From: Vibrio diabolicus
GTDB lineage: Bacteria > Pseudomonadota > Gammaproteobacteria > Enterobacterales > Vibrionaceae
Assembly (NCBI GenBank): GCA_001048675.1
Contig: CCKK01000002.1
Span: forward strand, 974,213 to 1,038,212
Reading direction: 5' to 3'
DNA: 64,000 bases
Each line of letters starts with the position of its first letter. The stretch's first letter is position 1. Below the pieces are notes generated by a model that searched no databases, had not been told where the DNA came from, and saw only the letters and a program-made list of their open reading frames with translations. The translations under genes and the position numbers were made by a program. Positions 27,784 through 37,209 of the stretch are shown in pieces.

Positions 27784-28737
27784 TTAACTGCCACAACAAT
27801 AGTTTTCCCAATAAGCAAACGCACGTTCAAAGGCCTGTTCCCTATCGTGCACTTGAGCAAAGAGCACAACTGTCATCGTTGCCAAAACCGTATTCGCCAT
27901 TTGGTTCATGTCATCTTCTGACGTCCCAAACGGACAGTTCGTAGGCATTGGCACCTCAGACAGCATTTGCTCCGTCCAGTAGTGAGATGTCACGCCGCTT
28001 GTTTGGCTTAACCATACCGTTTGGCTTACTTTCGGGTTGTATTCTGATTCGCCCGATTGCCCTTTGAATGACACAACAGCGTGAGCGGTTTGACCGATTT
28101 CATATTCGACTTCTGCATGAAGTTGTTGGAATCCAGGATGGAAGCTACCACGAATACCAACCGTCGCCTGCCCCGGATTCAATGCACGAACCACGGTATT
28201 AATCGGCGTTCTCAGTCCATAACGATTCTTCCAACCGATCATGGTTTCTGCTTGTGGAGCAAATGCGCTGAGCGGTAGATACACGATGTTTTGTGTTTCT
28301 AAGACACGCTTTGCTTCTTCTGCTGATTCCGCTTTCTCGATAGCAAACTTGTCGAGGTAATCTTCTGCGTGTAAACGTCCAGATTGACGGTCGTGATAGC
28401 CATGCATCAGCACTTTATGACCATTATCGGCAAGGATCTTCGCTGCCAACAGGTGCCAAGGCTGACCTGCCGCTTCACGTTTGCCTGCGTAACATGGCCA
28501 GTCGATGTCTGCACCAATAGCAGGCATGCGGGATTGGAATGCTTTTACAAAGCCAGCGATTTCTTGTTGAGTCTCGTTTTGTACGCGGATCAGCATCAGC
28601 AGCATTGCCATTTGATCATCATCGCACTCTCCGTTTAGGTATTCATCCATAACTCGAAACGCTTGATCAAAGTTCAGTGGTTTTCTACCACGTTCGCCAC
28701 GACCGACTGTTCTGATACATTCCAAAATGCTGCTCAT
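27784..28737 (-). CDS. TrpD2/YbiB-like glycosyl transferase family protein
   Basis: This 317-residue protein resembles anthranilate phosphoribosyltransferase (TrpD) but belongs to the TrpD2/YbiB branch, with the N-terminal helical domain (DQAFRVMDEYLNGE, QMAMLLMLIRVQ) and the RTPINTVVRALNP and VGIRGSFHPGF segments. TrpD2/YbiB of Escherichia coli binds nucleic acid and does not make tryptophan; genes of this type recur in nitrate assimilation clusters of related bacteria, but I know of no proven role. Its stop region overlaps the cobA end so that ATGA joins the two (4 bases). It is the last gene of the nasA-cobA operon. Confidence 0.82.
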   Translation of the reverse strand: MSSILECIRTVGRGERGRKPLNFDQAFRVMDEYLNGECDDDQMAMLLMLIRVQNETQQEIAGFVKAFQSRMPAIGADIDWPCYAGKREAAGQPWHLLAAKILADNGHKVLMHGYHDRQSGRLHAEDYLDKFAIEKAESAEEAKRVLETQNIVYLPLSAFAPQAETMIGWKNRYGLRTPINTVVRALNPGQATVGIRGSFHPGFQQLHAEVEYEIGQTAHAVVSFKGQSGESEYNPKVSQTVWLSQTSGVTSHYWTEQMLSEVPMPTNCPFGTSEDDMNQMANTVLATMTVVLFAQVHDREQAFERAFAYWENYCCGS

Positions 28738-29639
28738 ATTCCCTCGTATTCCGTCACTGACTGTACGGTTTCTATTAGTTGTTCGCGCAGTTTGACAACT
28801 TCTCCCATCACAATCAATGCTGGGCTGATGCCTTTAAGTGTAATCGATAACTCATTGAGCTGATTGAGTTGGGTCACATGAACTTGCTGCTGAGGGCTGC
28901 AACCATGAGTGATGACCGCAACAGGGAAATCTTGGTTCAAACCAGCGCCGACTAAACCGATTTGTATGTCTGCCGATTTTTCTAATCCCATGTAGAACAC
29001 CAATGTTTGTCCGCTTTGCATCAGTTGGCTCCACGCTTCAAATGCGCCTGTTACCACTTGCCCCGTCACAAAGGTAACGCTGCGAGCAACGCCGCGATGA
29101 GTCAGCGGAATCAAGCTGTTTGCTGAACATCCAATCGCAGCAGTAATACCGGGGATGACTTCGTAAGCGATAGAGTGTTTGACGAGCGCTAACGCCTCTT
29201 CGCCTCCACGACCAAATACAAAAGGATCTCCCCCTTTTAAGCGCACAACTCGCTTTCCTTGTTGAGCGAGCGATACCATCAAGTCACAAATTTCTTCCTG
29301 ACCAATACTAGGTTGTCCGCATCGTTTGCCCACGTAAATCCAATCGGCTTGTGGCGAAGCCAACTCCAAAATATCTTTGTTAACCAAACGGTCGTACAGC
29401 AACACCTCTGCCGAGATAATCGCTTTTACAGCCTTTACCGTTAACAAGTCAGGATCGTGCGGCCCTGCTCCGACAATCGAGACAAAACCTTTGTGGTTCG
29501 CATCTAGGTCTACTGAATGGTCTTCTAAAAGTTGGTTCAGTTTGCTTGCTTGGTCATGCTTAGAAAAGCGAGACGAGCCTTCTTGATTCTGACTCGCTTG
29601 TCCTTTCTTAATCCAAGACTTTTGATAAGGCGCTTCCAT
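28734..29639 (-). CDS. cobA: Uroporphyrinogen-III C-methyltransferase (SUMT)
   Basis: This 301-residue enzyme converts uroporphyrinogen III to precorrin-2, the first committed step to siroheme, which NirB needs. Motifs seen are VSIVGAGPHDPDLLT, YDRLVNKDIL, RLKGGDPFVFGRGGEE and EVIPGITAAIG, all typical of SUMT. The ATG at 29639 has GAGG upstream and follows the nasA stop; the longer open frame to 29756 would overlap nasA by almost 100 bases and is rejected. An N-terminal extension of about 55 polar residues precedes the catalytic domain. It is cotranscribed with nasA by position. Confidence 0.92.
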   Translation of the reverse strand: MEAPYQKSWIKKGQASQNQEGSSRFSKHDQASKLNQLLEDHSVDLDANHKGFVSIVGAGPHDPDLLTVKAVKAIISAEVLLYDRLVNKDILELASPQADWIYVGKRCGQPSIGQEEICDLMVSLAQQGKRVVRLKGGDPFVFGRGGEEALALVKHSIAYEVIPGITAAIGCSANSLIPLTHRGVARSVTFVTGQVVTGAFEAWSQLMQSGQTLVFYMGLEKSADIQIGLVGAGLNQDFPVAVITHGCSPQQQVHVTQLNQLNELSITLKGISPALIVMGEVVKLREQLIETVQSVTEYEGI

Positions 29640-29659
29640 GTGCTTATCCTCTTTATTAC

Positions 29660-32306
29660 TTACTTTATTTGAATTGCCAGACTTTGATGGTTCGCTTGCT
29701 GTTTGCCCTTTTGATGCTGATGGCTGTCGACCATTTGTTTGATTTGAGAAACGCACGAGCCACAGTTAGTACCGCATTTGAGTTTGTTTTGAAGCTGGGT
29801 CAGTGACGTGCAGTCTTGTTTTTCCATCGCGTCATGTATCTGTTTATCGGTGACGCGGAAACAGCTACAAACCAGTTTGGCACTGCTTTGCGATTGAGTG
29901 ATGGTAAGCAGTTGCGATAGCTCCATCGGTTTGCCAATCAAGCCGGTAAAGTTGGTGTATTCGGTTTGAATCGGTTCACTAGACACCACCAAAACAGAAC
30001 GAATGATACGAACGTCTCCAACAAGGTCGTAATCCACCGCTAGCCAGCCTAGGGCAATATCTATCTTAATCCTGCGACTCTTTTCCGTTCGACAAAAACT
30101 CTGCTTTTTTGGTCGTTTATCGTGTGCAAAGCGCCAGATGCCCAAATTACTTTCTGCTTGAAATGCGCTGTAGAGAAACTTGCCAGAATCAAACTGTGTA
30201 CCGATAAACATACCGTAGGTTTTTACCGCCGCGTCTTGCACTTCAACATAAGACGACTTAAACGCAGGCTGCCCAGAAATAGGGTCTTTTACGCTGTTTA
30301 CTATCGCGTTAACACTGCTTTCACCTCCATATCGACCAGCCCAGTGCATTGACATAAACAGCTCCTGAAACCCCAAACCTTCATCAATGGCAACTTTGGC
30401 ATAAATACCGGTGTTTGAAGTAGGCTGGAACAGCTTGATGAGCTGTCCGGCTTTTAAGCGATTTTGAGTGGCGGAGAGTGTGTTCATGTACACGGTTGGC
30501 TCTAACTCAGAGGCGGCAAGGTGTGCGATATGCCCTGTACGCGTCATGGTATGCCATTGGTCGCGTTGTCTACCCGTATTGAGCCACCAGCCTTTTGCTC
30601 TCTCTAAGCGTTGAGGCAATTCACTGGTCACGACAAAACGCGCTTTACCATCTGGGTGCGAATAGATTCCATCAGCAAAAGGGCGCTCTCCTCCCCATTG
30701 TGTCGGCACCCACTCTTCGTATTCTTGCTCGGTTAAGTTCGCGTGTTGAGACAGGTCGAGCTTCAATGGCGAATCTGCATTCATACCTGTCATCGCCGCA
30801 TATTCCCTGAATACCGCATGTTCTGAGGTAAATGCAAAACCATTCTGGGCCTTCTCTAGTTCACACAAAGCTTGCCCGACTTGGCTTATCGCCCACCAAT
30901 CTGGTTTTGCTTCACCAGGTGGTATTTGAAACTGACGTTGACGAGACATTCTACGTTCAGAGTTAGTCACCATGCCTTGCTTTTCACCCCAACCAGCCGC
31001 TGGCAATAAAACATCTGCATATTTAGCAACGTCTGACTCCGCGGTAATATCAGACACAATCACAAAAGGACAAGCCTCTAACGCGCGCTTAACCATCTGA
31101 TTATCAGGCAAAGAAACCACGGGATTGGTTGCCATGATCCACAGAACTTTAATCTCACCACGTTCTACCGCCTCAAACAGTTCAACGGCTTTTAAACCGG
31201 GCTGAGTGGCAATTTCTGGTGAATCCCAAAACGCCTGCACTTGCTTTATAGACTCTGCGTCAAAAGCACGATGAACCGCTAATTGATTTGCCAATCCACC
31301 GACTTCTCGCCCACCCATTGCATTCGGTTGACCTGTAATAGAAAACGGCCCGCAACCTGACTTGGCAATTTTACCTGTCGCCAAATGTGCATTAATAATG
31401 GCATTGCCTTTATCGACACCATTTTCAGCTTGGTTAACCCCTTGGCAAAACAATGTGATTGCGGTTGGGCTTTGCGCAAACCATTGGAAAAATGTCGTGA
31501 GTTTTTCTTCTGAAATGCCAATGGAAGACGTCAAATTAGTGACATCGTAACGCAAGTCAGAAACCTCTTCTGCAAGCGCATCAAACCCGTCGGTATGGGA
31601 ATTTATGTATTTAGAGTCAATGCATTGCTGCTCAATAAGAAACTTAAGCAGCCCATTAAAAAGTGACACATCCCCATCGTTTTTAATCGGTAGATGCAAA
31701 TCCGCTTGCTGCGCGGTGACCGTTTCACGCGGGTCAATGACCACCAGCTTGAGGTTAGGATTGCTCTCTCTCGCTTGTTGAATACGTCGGAATAAAACAG
31801 GATGCGTCCAAGCGGTATTAGCACCGCAAATGATCAATAGTTCAGTATTATCAATGTCGTCGTAATTGACAGGAACCACATCTTCGCCAAATGCGCGTAC
31901 GTGAGCAGCAACCGCCGAAGACATGCATAAACGGGAATTGGTATCGATGTTCGCGCTACCCACGTAACCTTTCATGAGTTTGTTCGCGACGTAGTAATCT
32001 TCAGTAAGCAACTGCCCTGAAACATACATCGCGACAGAATCTGGTCCAAACTCCGCTTTCGCTTGATGGATCTCTTGTGCAATTAAGTCTGTGACCGACT
32101 GCCATGACACTTCTTTTTCCCTTTAGCTTGGGGTAGAGCAACCTTGAAGGCATTTGTAAGCTTTCTGCTAATGCGACACCCTTTACACACAGTGAACCGG
32201 AATTGGCCGGATGAAGCGCATCTCCAATAACCTTGTTATTGCTGATTTCAATTCCGCAGCCTACTCCGCAATACGGACAAGTTGTCTTTCTACACCCTTG
32301 TGACAT
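29660..32306 (-). CDS. nasA: Assimilatory nitrate reductase catalytic subunit NasA, interrupted by a one-base insertion
   Basis: NasA reduces nitrate to nitrite in the cytoplasm using molybdopterin guanine dinucleotide. The first 65 residues hold the [4Fe-4S] motif (CPYCGVGCG, GSLCVKG). The remainder, with SGQLLTEDYYVANKLMKG, the MGD-binding core and a C-terminal BFD-like [2Fe-2S] domain (CSCFRVTD, CGTNCGSC), is in another frame. Removing one base from the T5 run at 32114-32118 joins them as LKGKEVSWQSV into an 881-residue protein of normal length. AGGAGG precedes the ATG at 32306. Upstream are a leader terminator and a perfect sigma-54 element. The frameshift is probably a sequencing error. 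Confidence 0.92.
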
Positions 32307-32341
32307 AACGCCTCCTGCGCGACTAATCCTAAATTACAGGC

Positions 32342-32373
32342 AAAAAAAAAGCCTCTCCCGAATCGAGAGAGGC
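32342..32373 (-). terminator. Leader terminator upstream of nasA
   Basis: On the minus strand GCCTCTCTCG pairs with CGGGAGAGGC around an ATT loop, followed by nine T, 35 bases before the nasA start and downstream of its sigma-54 promoter. Confidence 0.92.
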
Positions 32374-32448
32374 AGCAATGCCTTTAACGCTGTTAGTACA
32401 TTTTCAAAAGTAATACCCTATCCCGCTCTCGCCTGCTATAGAGAGCGG
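32373..32448 (-). promoter_or_regulatory. Candidate ANTAR-responsive leader RNA of nasA
   Basis: The hairpin nearest the terminator (32373-32392) pairs CAGCGTT with ATTGCTG (one T-T mismatch, one G-T pair) around the hexaloop AAAGGC, which fits AxxGxx and resembles the AACGGC loops before nrtA. A first hairpin (32423-32448) has an 8-bp stem CCGCTCTC/GAGAGCGG with a 10-base loop that shows an AxxGxx hexaloop only if a bulge is allowed. The second hairpin overlaps the terminator by only one base, so the switching mechanism is less clear than for nrtA. Confidence 0.65.
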
Positions 32449-32478
32449 CGCATCGAGTTAACGATGAACATTTATCTC

Positions 32479-32497
32479 AAAGCAAACGAGGTGCCAA
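32479..32497 (-). promoter_or_regulatory. Sigma-54 promoter of nasA
   Basis: The minus strand reads TTGGCACCTCGTTTGCTTT, with GG and GC separated by exactly 10 bases and a near-consensus TGGCAC/TTGC pair. It lies about 170 bases upstream of nasA, and the leader hairpins follow it. Confidence 0.85.
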
Positions 32498-32559
32498 GAT
32501 TGAAAATCTTTAATTTACAAAACGTTAGAATGTAAACAACTATTGCAAAGTAATACCGC

Positions 32560-32574
32560 GCACTGATTGGGTGC
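32560..32574. promoter_or_regulatory. Putative NtrC binding site upstream of nasA
   Basis: GCACTGATTGGGTGC matches the NtrC enhancer arrangement GCAC(T)-N5-GGTGC with correct 15-base length. It lies about 90-100 bases upstream of the predicted sigma-54 start, a usual enhancer distance, and just beyond the end of the GNAT gene. Confidence 0.75.
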
Positions 32575-32599
32575 AAGTTTCGTTCATTATCGTGCAGGG

Positions 32600-33034
32600 T
32601 TACTTTACTAATTCCATGACCAATCTAGACTCTTCGTCACCGAAATAATGCGCTTCTTCTTTTAAGACTTTGAAGCCAAGGGACAGGTACAAAGACAATG
32701 CAGGCTGATTATTCGGATCGACCGTCAACTTCACACTTGAGCCCAACTTCAACGGCGCGATGGCACTTTCAATCAGAGAACGCGCAATACCCTTACCACG
32801 ATGTTGAGTATCGACGGCCAGTGACATGATCCAATATTGCTGTGCATTTGTGCTTGTCGTCAGCAAAATATACCCTGCGACTTGCTCCCCCTCTTTCGCC
32901 ACTAGTAAGCTTTCCCCCCAACAATCAAAAGCTTGCCGAAAGAAAAATTGAGGATAGGCATGTTCTCCAAATAAAGTATTTTCAAGCGTATACACAGCCA
33001 ATAAGTCGTCTTTATGTACAGACAGAATGTCCAT
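32600..33034 (-). CDS. GNAT family N-acetyltransferase
   Basis: This 144-residue protein has the GNAT fold: acetyl-CoA-binding motif DTQHRGKGIARSLI near residues 73-86, the preceding strand YWIMSLAV, and the C-terminal NQPALSLYLSLGFKVLKEE. It looks like the RimI-like subgroup, but the substrate cannot be assigned. It is transcribed towards nasA; its end lies next to the NtrC-type site. GGAGGA lies upstream of the ATG. Confidence 0.88.
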   Translation of the reverse strand: MDILSVHKDDLLAVYTLENTLFGEHAYPQFFFRQAFDCWGESLLVAKEGEQVAGYILLTTSTNAQQYWIMSLAVDTQHRGKGIARSLIESAIAPLKLGSSVKLTVDPNNQPALSLYLSLGFKVLKEEAHYFGDEESRLVMELVK

Positions 33035-33415
33035 TCAATGATTCCTCCTTTAACATTTGTGGCGGCAGTATATACCTAAAGCTCATCTAAATGCAGGACT
33101 CATAGACCTGCCACTTGCTAGCCCTCCAATATGCACCATGGCTCATTAAGTAAGAGCACGCTTCTTTAGCATATACATCCATGATTAAGTTTTAACCACA
33201 AAATCAAAACCACCCATTAGTAAAATTTGAAATATAACACCAATTAATTACTCAAATATCAGATTAAAATTCTAAGTTTTTAAAAAAATTCATAGTTTGA
33301 TAAGTTACAACCACCCCTTATCTTCAGCATGATTCACCACACTTCTGATGTGATAACAAACACCAAAACCTATACCATTCTCCGCATTATTATTTTTATT
33401 AAAAGCGAGTTTTAA
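33035..33415. other. Gene-free stretch between GNAT and the amino-acid transporter
   Basis: About 380 AT-rich bases separate two divergent genes. I see no clear palindrome or small gene; it must hold the promoters of both neighbours. Confidence 0.5.
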
Positions 33416-34672
33416 GTGAAAGAATCTCGAAATACGTTAAATTCCAGTGAATTAAACACAACAACATCTTGGTCAAAACACGATACACATTGGGTCCTTA
33501 GTCTGTTTGGAACAGCCGTTGGTGCAGGCATTCTATTTCTGCCGATCAACCTTGGTATTGGCGGGTTTTGGCCGTTAGTCGCAATGGCTGTGCTTGCTTT
33601 CCCAATGACTTATCTTGCCCACCGTGGTTTAGCTCGCTTTGTACTGTCTTCCAAGATCAAAAATGCAGACTTTACTGATGTAGTAGAAGAGCACTTTGGC
33701 GCAAAAGCGGGTCGCTCTATTTCACTGCTGTATTTTCTTTCGATCTTCCCGATCCTGTTAATTTACGGTGTCGGTATTACCAATACCGTAGACAGTTTTA
33801 TGGTTAACCAAGCTGATATGGCTTCTTTGCCTCGCCCTCTGCTTTCAGGTGCACTAGTGTTTGCATTAATTGCCATTATGATGGCGGGCGAAAAAGTCAT
33901 GCTACGGGCTTTTGCCATTATGGTTTACCCATTAGTGGCTATTCTTGCCTTTCTTTCATTTTACTTGATACCAAACTGGACCATGCCAATCATGGACGCC
34001 CCTGAAGCGTCTGCTTTTGCTAGCACTATGTGGTTAGCGGTTCCTGTGGTTATTTTCTCGTTTAGTCACGCGGCTGCGATTTCAAGCTTTGCAAATGTGC
34101 AACGTCGCCATTATGGCGATCAAGCGGATGCGAAATCCGAAATAATTCTTCGACGCACTAGCATCATGTTAATTGCGTTTGTGCTTATTTTTGTCTTTTC
34201 GTGTGTATTAGCGCTGTCACCAGAGCAATTGGCTCAAGCTAAAGAACAAAACGTGTCGGTGCTGTCTTATTTAGCCAATGCAACAGACAACCCATTTATC
34301 GCAACGCTTGGTCCTTTGGTGGCTTTTGTTGCTATCACTTCCTCTTTTCTTGGGCACTTTTTAGGTGCACGCGAAAGCTTAAATGGTTTAATTACCAAAC
34401 ACTCTAAACTGTCTGAAAAGCGAGTTGATCGTATCAGCGTTGCAGTACTTTTCTTTTCAATCTGGGCAGCAGCGATCATGAACCCAAGCATTCTTGGTAT
34501 GATGGAAGCGTTGTCAGGGCCTGTTATCGCGATGATCTTATTTATTATGCCAATGTTAGCGGTATACAAAATCGATGCATTGAAACAATATCGTGGGAAT
34601 GGCTCAACTTACTTTGTTTTAACTGCGGGCATTGTAGCGGTAAGTGCATTGATTTTTAGCTTCTTCAGCTAA
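33416..34672 (+). CDS. HAAAP family amino-acid permease (serine transporter type)
   Basis: This 418-residue protein has about eleven transmembrane segments and the hydroxy/aromatic amino-acid permease signature near the N-terminus (FGTAVGAGILFLPINLG), like SdaC/TdcC. The motif FSFSHAAAISSFANVQRR in the middle also fits this family. It should import serine, threonine or a related amino acid with H+ or Na+; the exact substrate is not determinable. The start is a GTG at 33416 with a weak ribosome site. A hairpin terminator follows. Confidence 0.88.
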   Translation: MKESRNTLNSSELNTTTSWSKHDTHWVLSLFGTAVGAGILFLPINLGIGGFWPLVAMAVLAFPMTYLAHRGLARFVLSSKIKNADFTDVVEEHFGAKAGRSISLLYFLSIFPILLIYGVGITNTVDSFMVNQADMASLPRPLLSGALVFALIAIMMAGEKVMLRAFAIMVYPLVAILAFLSFYLIPNWTMPIMDAPEASAFASTMWLAVPVVIFSFSHAAAISSFANVQRRHYGDQADAKSEIILRRTSIMLIAFVLIFVFSCVLALSPEQLAQAKEQNVSVLSYLANATDNPFIATLGPLVAFVAITSSFLGHFLGARESLNGLITKHSKLSEKRVDRISVAVLFFSIWAAAIMNPSILGMMEALSGPVIAMILFIMPMLAVYKIDALKQYRGNGSTYFVLTAGIVAVSALIFSFFS

Positions 34673-34693
34673 AAAGTAGTTATTAGGTTGGAT

Positions 34694-34741
34694 TTTCAGG
34701 GGAATACCTTATACGAAATTAAGGTGATTCCCTGAATTTTC
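34694..34741 (+). terminator. Putative terminator after the amino-acid permease gene
   Basis: TTCAGGGGAATACCTT and AAGGTGATTCCCTGAA form an imperfect long stem with small bulges around a 10-base AT-rich loop, followed by TTTT. Confidence 0.65.
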
Positions 34742-34778
34742 TTACTTTTAAGCGGGTAACCATCGTTACCATTGACTC

Positions 34779-34877
34779 TTAGATAAGAGCAAAAACGCCC
34801 GCAATCATAAGTACTGAAGCGATACAAGTGCGGCCAATAATACCGAAGTGTGAAGGTTGAATCATTTCATTATGCAT
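34779..34877 (-). CDS. Putative 32-residue membrane peptide
   Basis: On the minus strand an ATG at 34877 opens a 32-codon frame with AGGAG seven bases upstream. The peptide has a polar N-terminus and a hydrophobic C-terminal half (TCIASVLMIAGVFALI) long enough for one membrane segment. I do not recognise it. The strong ribosome site and the composition favour a real small gene, but length alone allows chance. Confidence 0.55.
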   Translation of the reverse strand: MHNEMIQPSHFGIIGRTCIASVLMIAGVFALI

Positions 34878-35288
34878 AGTTAATCTCCTGTTTATTATAA
34901 AAGCCATTTTTTATTGGCTTAATAACACTATGTCTAATATCGAGTTTTTTAACAACCCATACAAACATTAAATATTTATGACAGAAAGATAATTTTTTAG
35001 CGAACCAGCCATCTTTCGAGATGCGAATCGCACCGACTAAATGATGAAATTTACACCACTAACAATGTTCGACACACTAGATTCGTCGTACTGTTTATCT
35101 TGTCGTTAAATCAATCTTTCCACTTTTGAACAGATTTATCATTATAAATCATAATATTAGCCTCACCTTTCGCGAAACTTTCTTCACAAGCCGTTTGTAA
35201 CTCGGAATCCATCCGCACTTAGCCAATAAGAAGTGATAGACTTACCTAGTATTAGGGTTAAACGAGATCACATTTTATTAATAAGCTC
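34878..35288. other. Gene-free stretch upstream of the diguanylate cyclase gene
   Basis: About 410 AT-rich bases between the small membrane peptide gene and the divergent diguanylate cyclase gene. Promoters are expected; I see no clear operator, hairpin or further gene. Confidence 0.45.
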
Positions 35289-37202
35289 ATGCACTTTCCG
35301 ATTAAAACGCTAACTTGCGCGCTGTTCTCAGTACTTGGATTCTTCTTCCATCCAACCCATGTACTTGCCAACACAGAAAAACAGAGCTACCTGGAAGAAC
35401 ACATTTCTCCTCAAAGCAGCTCCATGCTCAATCTCTATTTTCGTTCAATGGGTAAGCCGCGCTCAATTGAAGAAGATGAATTAGTTGCGCCACAGAATGC
35501 GTCAGCGGAATCTCTTGCCCTTTATTACTTTGCGCGCCTTTACCTAAAGCGCTACGAAGGCGTTCCGCTGCCCAAAGATATGCCTGATTTAATTGAGTTT
35601 GGGACAGAGCATCATTTACCATGGGTAGTCGCTGAAGCACAGCTTAATAAAGCGGTAACCATGATTGAACTAGACGATAATTGGAATGCAGAACTTGTAC
35701 TCCATGACATCATCGCTGAAGCCCGCGATCTCGGCTACTTAGCGCTAGAAGGAAGAGCATATCGCTGGCTAGGGAACTTAGAGGTTTCACGGAATCAACT
35801 ACGTAGCGGACTCAAGTATTACCGAACCGCCTATGAGTTGTTAGAGAGAACCGTGTTTGAAATGCAAGTTGCCATGACGCTGAATAACATCGGTACCGTC
35901 TATATCGATGCATCCGATTGGGCTCGCGCCAGTAGCTACCTTACGCAAGCACTCGATACCTATTTAAACAGCAAATATCAATATGACAACAGCCTTTTCA
36001 TTGGGGTTATCTACGCAAACTTAAGTATTGTTCACTTAAGCAGTGGAGATAGCGAAAAGGCAGAATACTATTTTAATGAAGCAATCCGACTCTCAATGCA
36101 AACGGGGTCAGACGTCATCAAACACTATTCATTATCCAGCTTCTCACAAATGTTAAGTTCGATAGGGAAAATTGATGAAGCGTTGATGGTTGCACAGCGT
36201 TGCGTAGCTCTCCCTATCACGGGAAACGTAGAGGCGAAGAAAATGCCTTGTTATGAAGCATATGCAGAAGCATACCTCGCAGATGAACAATACGATAAAG
36301 CTATTTCGACAGCTATCAACGTACTTGAGCAAACTAAATCAACCGATGAGCTAGAAATACGACAGCGCATTGATATGCTGTCGGTCCTAGTAAACGCGAA
36401 TCAAACCCTTAATAATTTTGAAGCGGCTTTTCGTTACTTAACTCAATTAAGAGAGCTAGAAGCTGAATTTTCTCATCATATTCACGGCGAAGAGATGATT
36501 AATATTAAGTTTGACCTCGAAGCTAAGTTAGCTCAGAAGGAACTCAAGCTACTAGAAACGAAAAATGCGTTGCAAGCTTCAGAGCTGCGTTCACAACGCT
36601 ATAGAGAAATGTTCTACTTTATCGCTATCGCAGCGATTGGTGTCGTTGGCTTTCGTTACGTACTACGCGTTAGGCGTATTAATAAAGCACTCACTCAAGA
36701 AAATACTACCGATCCATTAACTCAATTGCACAACCGTCGCTACCTTCCCATTTGGCTGGATAAAATGGCTCGTAGAAGCCCAGATAGAACGTTTGCCTTA
36801 GCCGTATTAGATATCGATCATTTTAAAACGTTTAACGATGAATATGGGCATGATATTGGCGACAAGATGTTAATTCATATTGCCAGGTTATTTAATGAAT
36901 CGACTCGCTCTGGGGACCTACTCATCCGTTGGGGTGGAGAGGAGTTTGTCTTATTATTTGAAGTAAACAGAACTGAAGATTGCGCTAAATTCTTGGATCG
37001 ATTGAGATATATCGTGGAAAACACGCCACTAGTGGTTGACTCTAAGTCATTAAACGCGACAATTTCTCTCGGGGCTGTCGACAGACTGTCCGTAAAAACT
37101 ATTCAACAAGAATGGGATCAATGGTTTTTCTTCGCAGATCAAGCTTTGTATGACGCAAAGCAAGCAGGAAGAAATCGCTTCGTTATTCACCCGACGTCAT
37201 AA
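35289..37202 (+). CDS. TPR-repeat diguanylate cyclase (GGDEF)
   Basis: This 637-residue protein has a signal peptide (residues 1-27), a periplasmic region with several tetratricopeptide repeats (for example TLNNIGTVYIDASDWARASS and YANLSIVHLSSGDSEKAEYY), a coiled coil near 400-440, a transmembrane segment near 440-460 and a C-terminal GGDEF domain with intact active site GGEEF at 549-553. An RxxD inhibitory site (RSGD) precedes it, so product inhibition is possible. It should make cyclic di-GMP in response to a periplasmic signal. A small lipoprotein gene starts 8 bases after its stop. Confidence 0.92.
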   Translation: MHFPIKTLTCALFSVLGFFFHPTHVLANTEKQSYLEEHISPQSSSMLNLYFRSMGKPRSIEEDELVAPQNASAESLALYYFARLYLKRYEGVPLPKDMPDLIEFGTEHHLPWVVAEAQLNKAVTMIELDDNWNAELVLHDIIAEARDLGYLALEGRAYRWLGNLEVSRNQLRSGLKYYRTAYELLERTVFEMQVAMTLNNIGTVYIDASDWARASSYLTQALDTYLNSKYQYDNSLFIGVIYANLSIVHLSSGDSEKAEYYFNEAIRLSMQTGSDVIKHYSLSSFSQMLSSIGKIDEALMVAQRCVALPITGNVEAKKMPCYEAYAEAYLADEQYDKAISTAINVLEQTKSTDELEIRQRIDMLSVLVNANQTLNNFEAAFRYLTQLRELEAEFSHHIHGEEMINIKFDLEAKLAQKELKLLETKNALQASELRSQRYREMFYFIAIAAIGVVGFRYVLRVRRINKALTQENTTDPLTQLHNRRYLPIWLDKMARRSPDRTFALAVLDIDHFKTFNDEYGHDIGDKMLIHIARLFNESTRSGDLLIRWGGEEFVLLFEVNRTEDCAKFLDRLRYIVENTPLVVDSKSLNATISLGAVDRLSVKTIQQEWDQWFFFADQALYDAKQAGRNRFVIHPTS

Positions 37203-37209
37203 GAGCAAA

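Noticed and set aside
29640..29756. Upstream extension of cobA overlapping nasA
   Set aside because: The ATG at 29639 has GAGG upstream and follows the nasA stop; the extension is low-complexity and overlaps nasA by almost 100 bases.
34754..34770. GGTAAC/GTTACC inverted repeat taken as a terminator
   Set aside because: No T run follows on either strand, so a terminator role is not supported.
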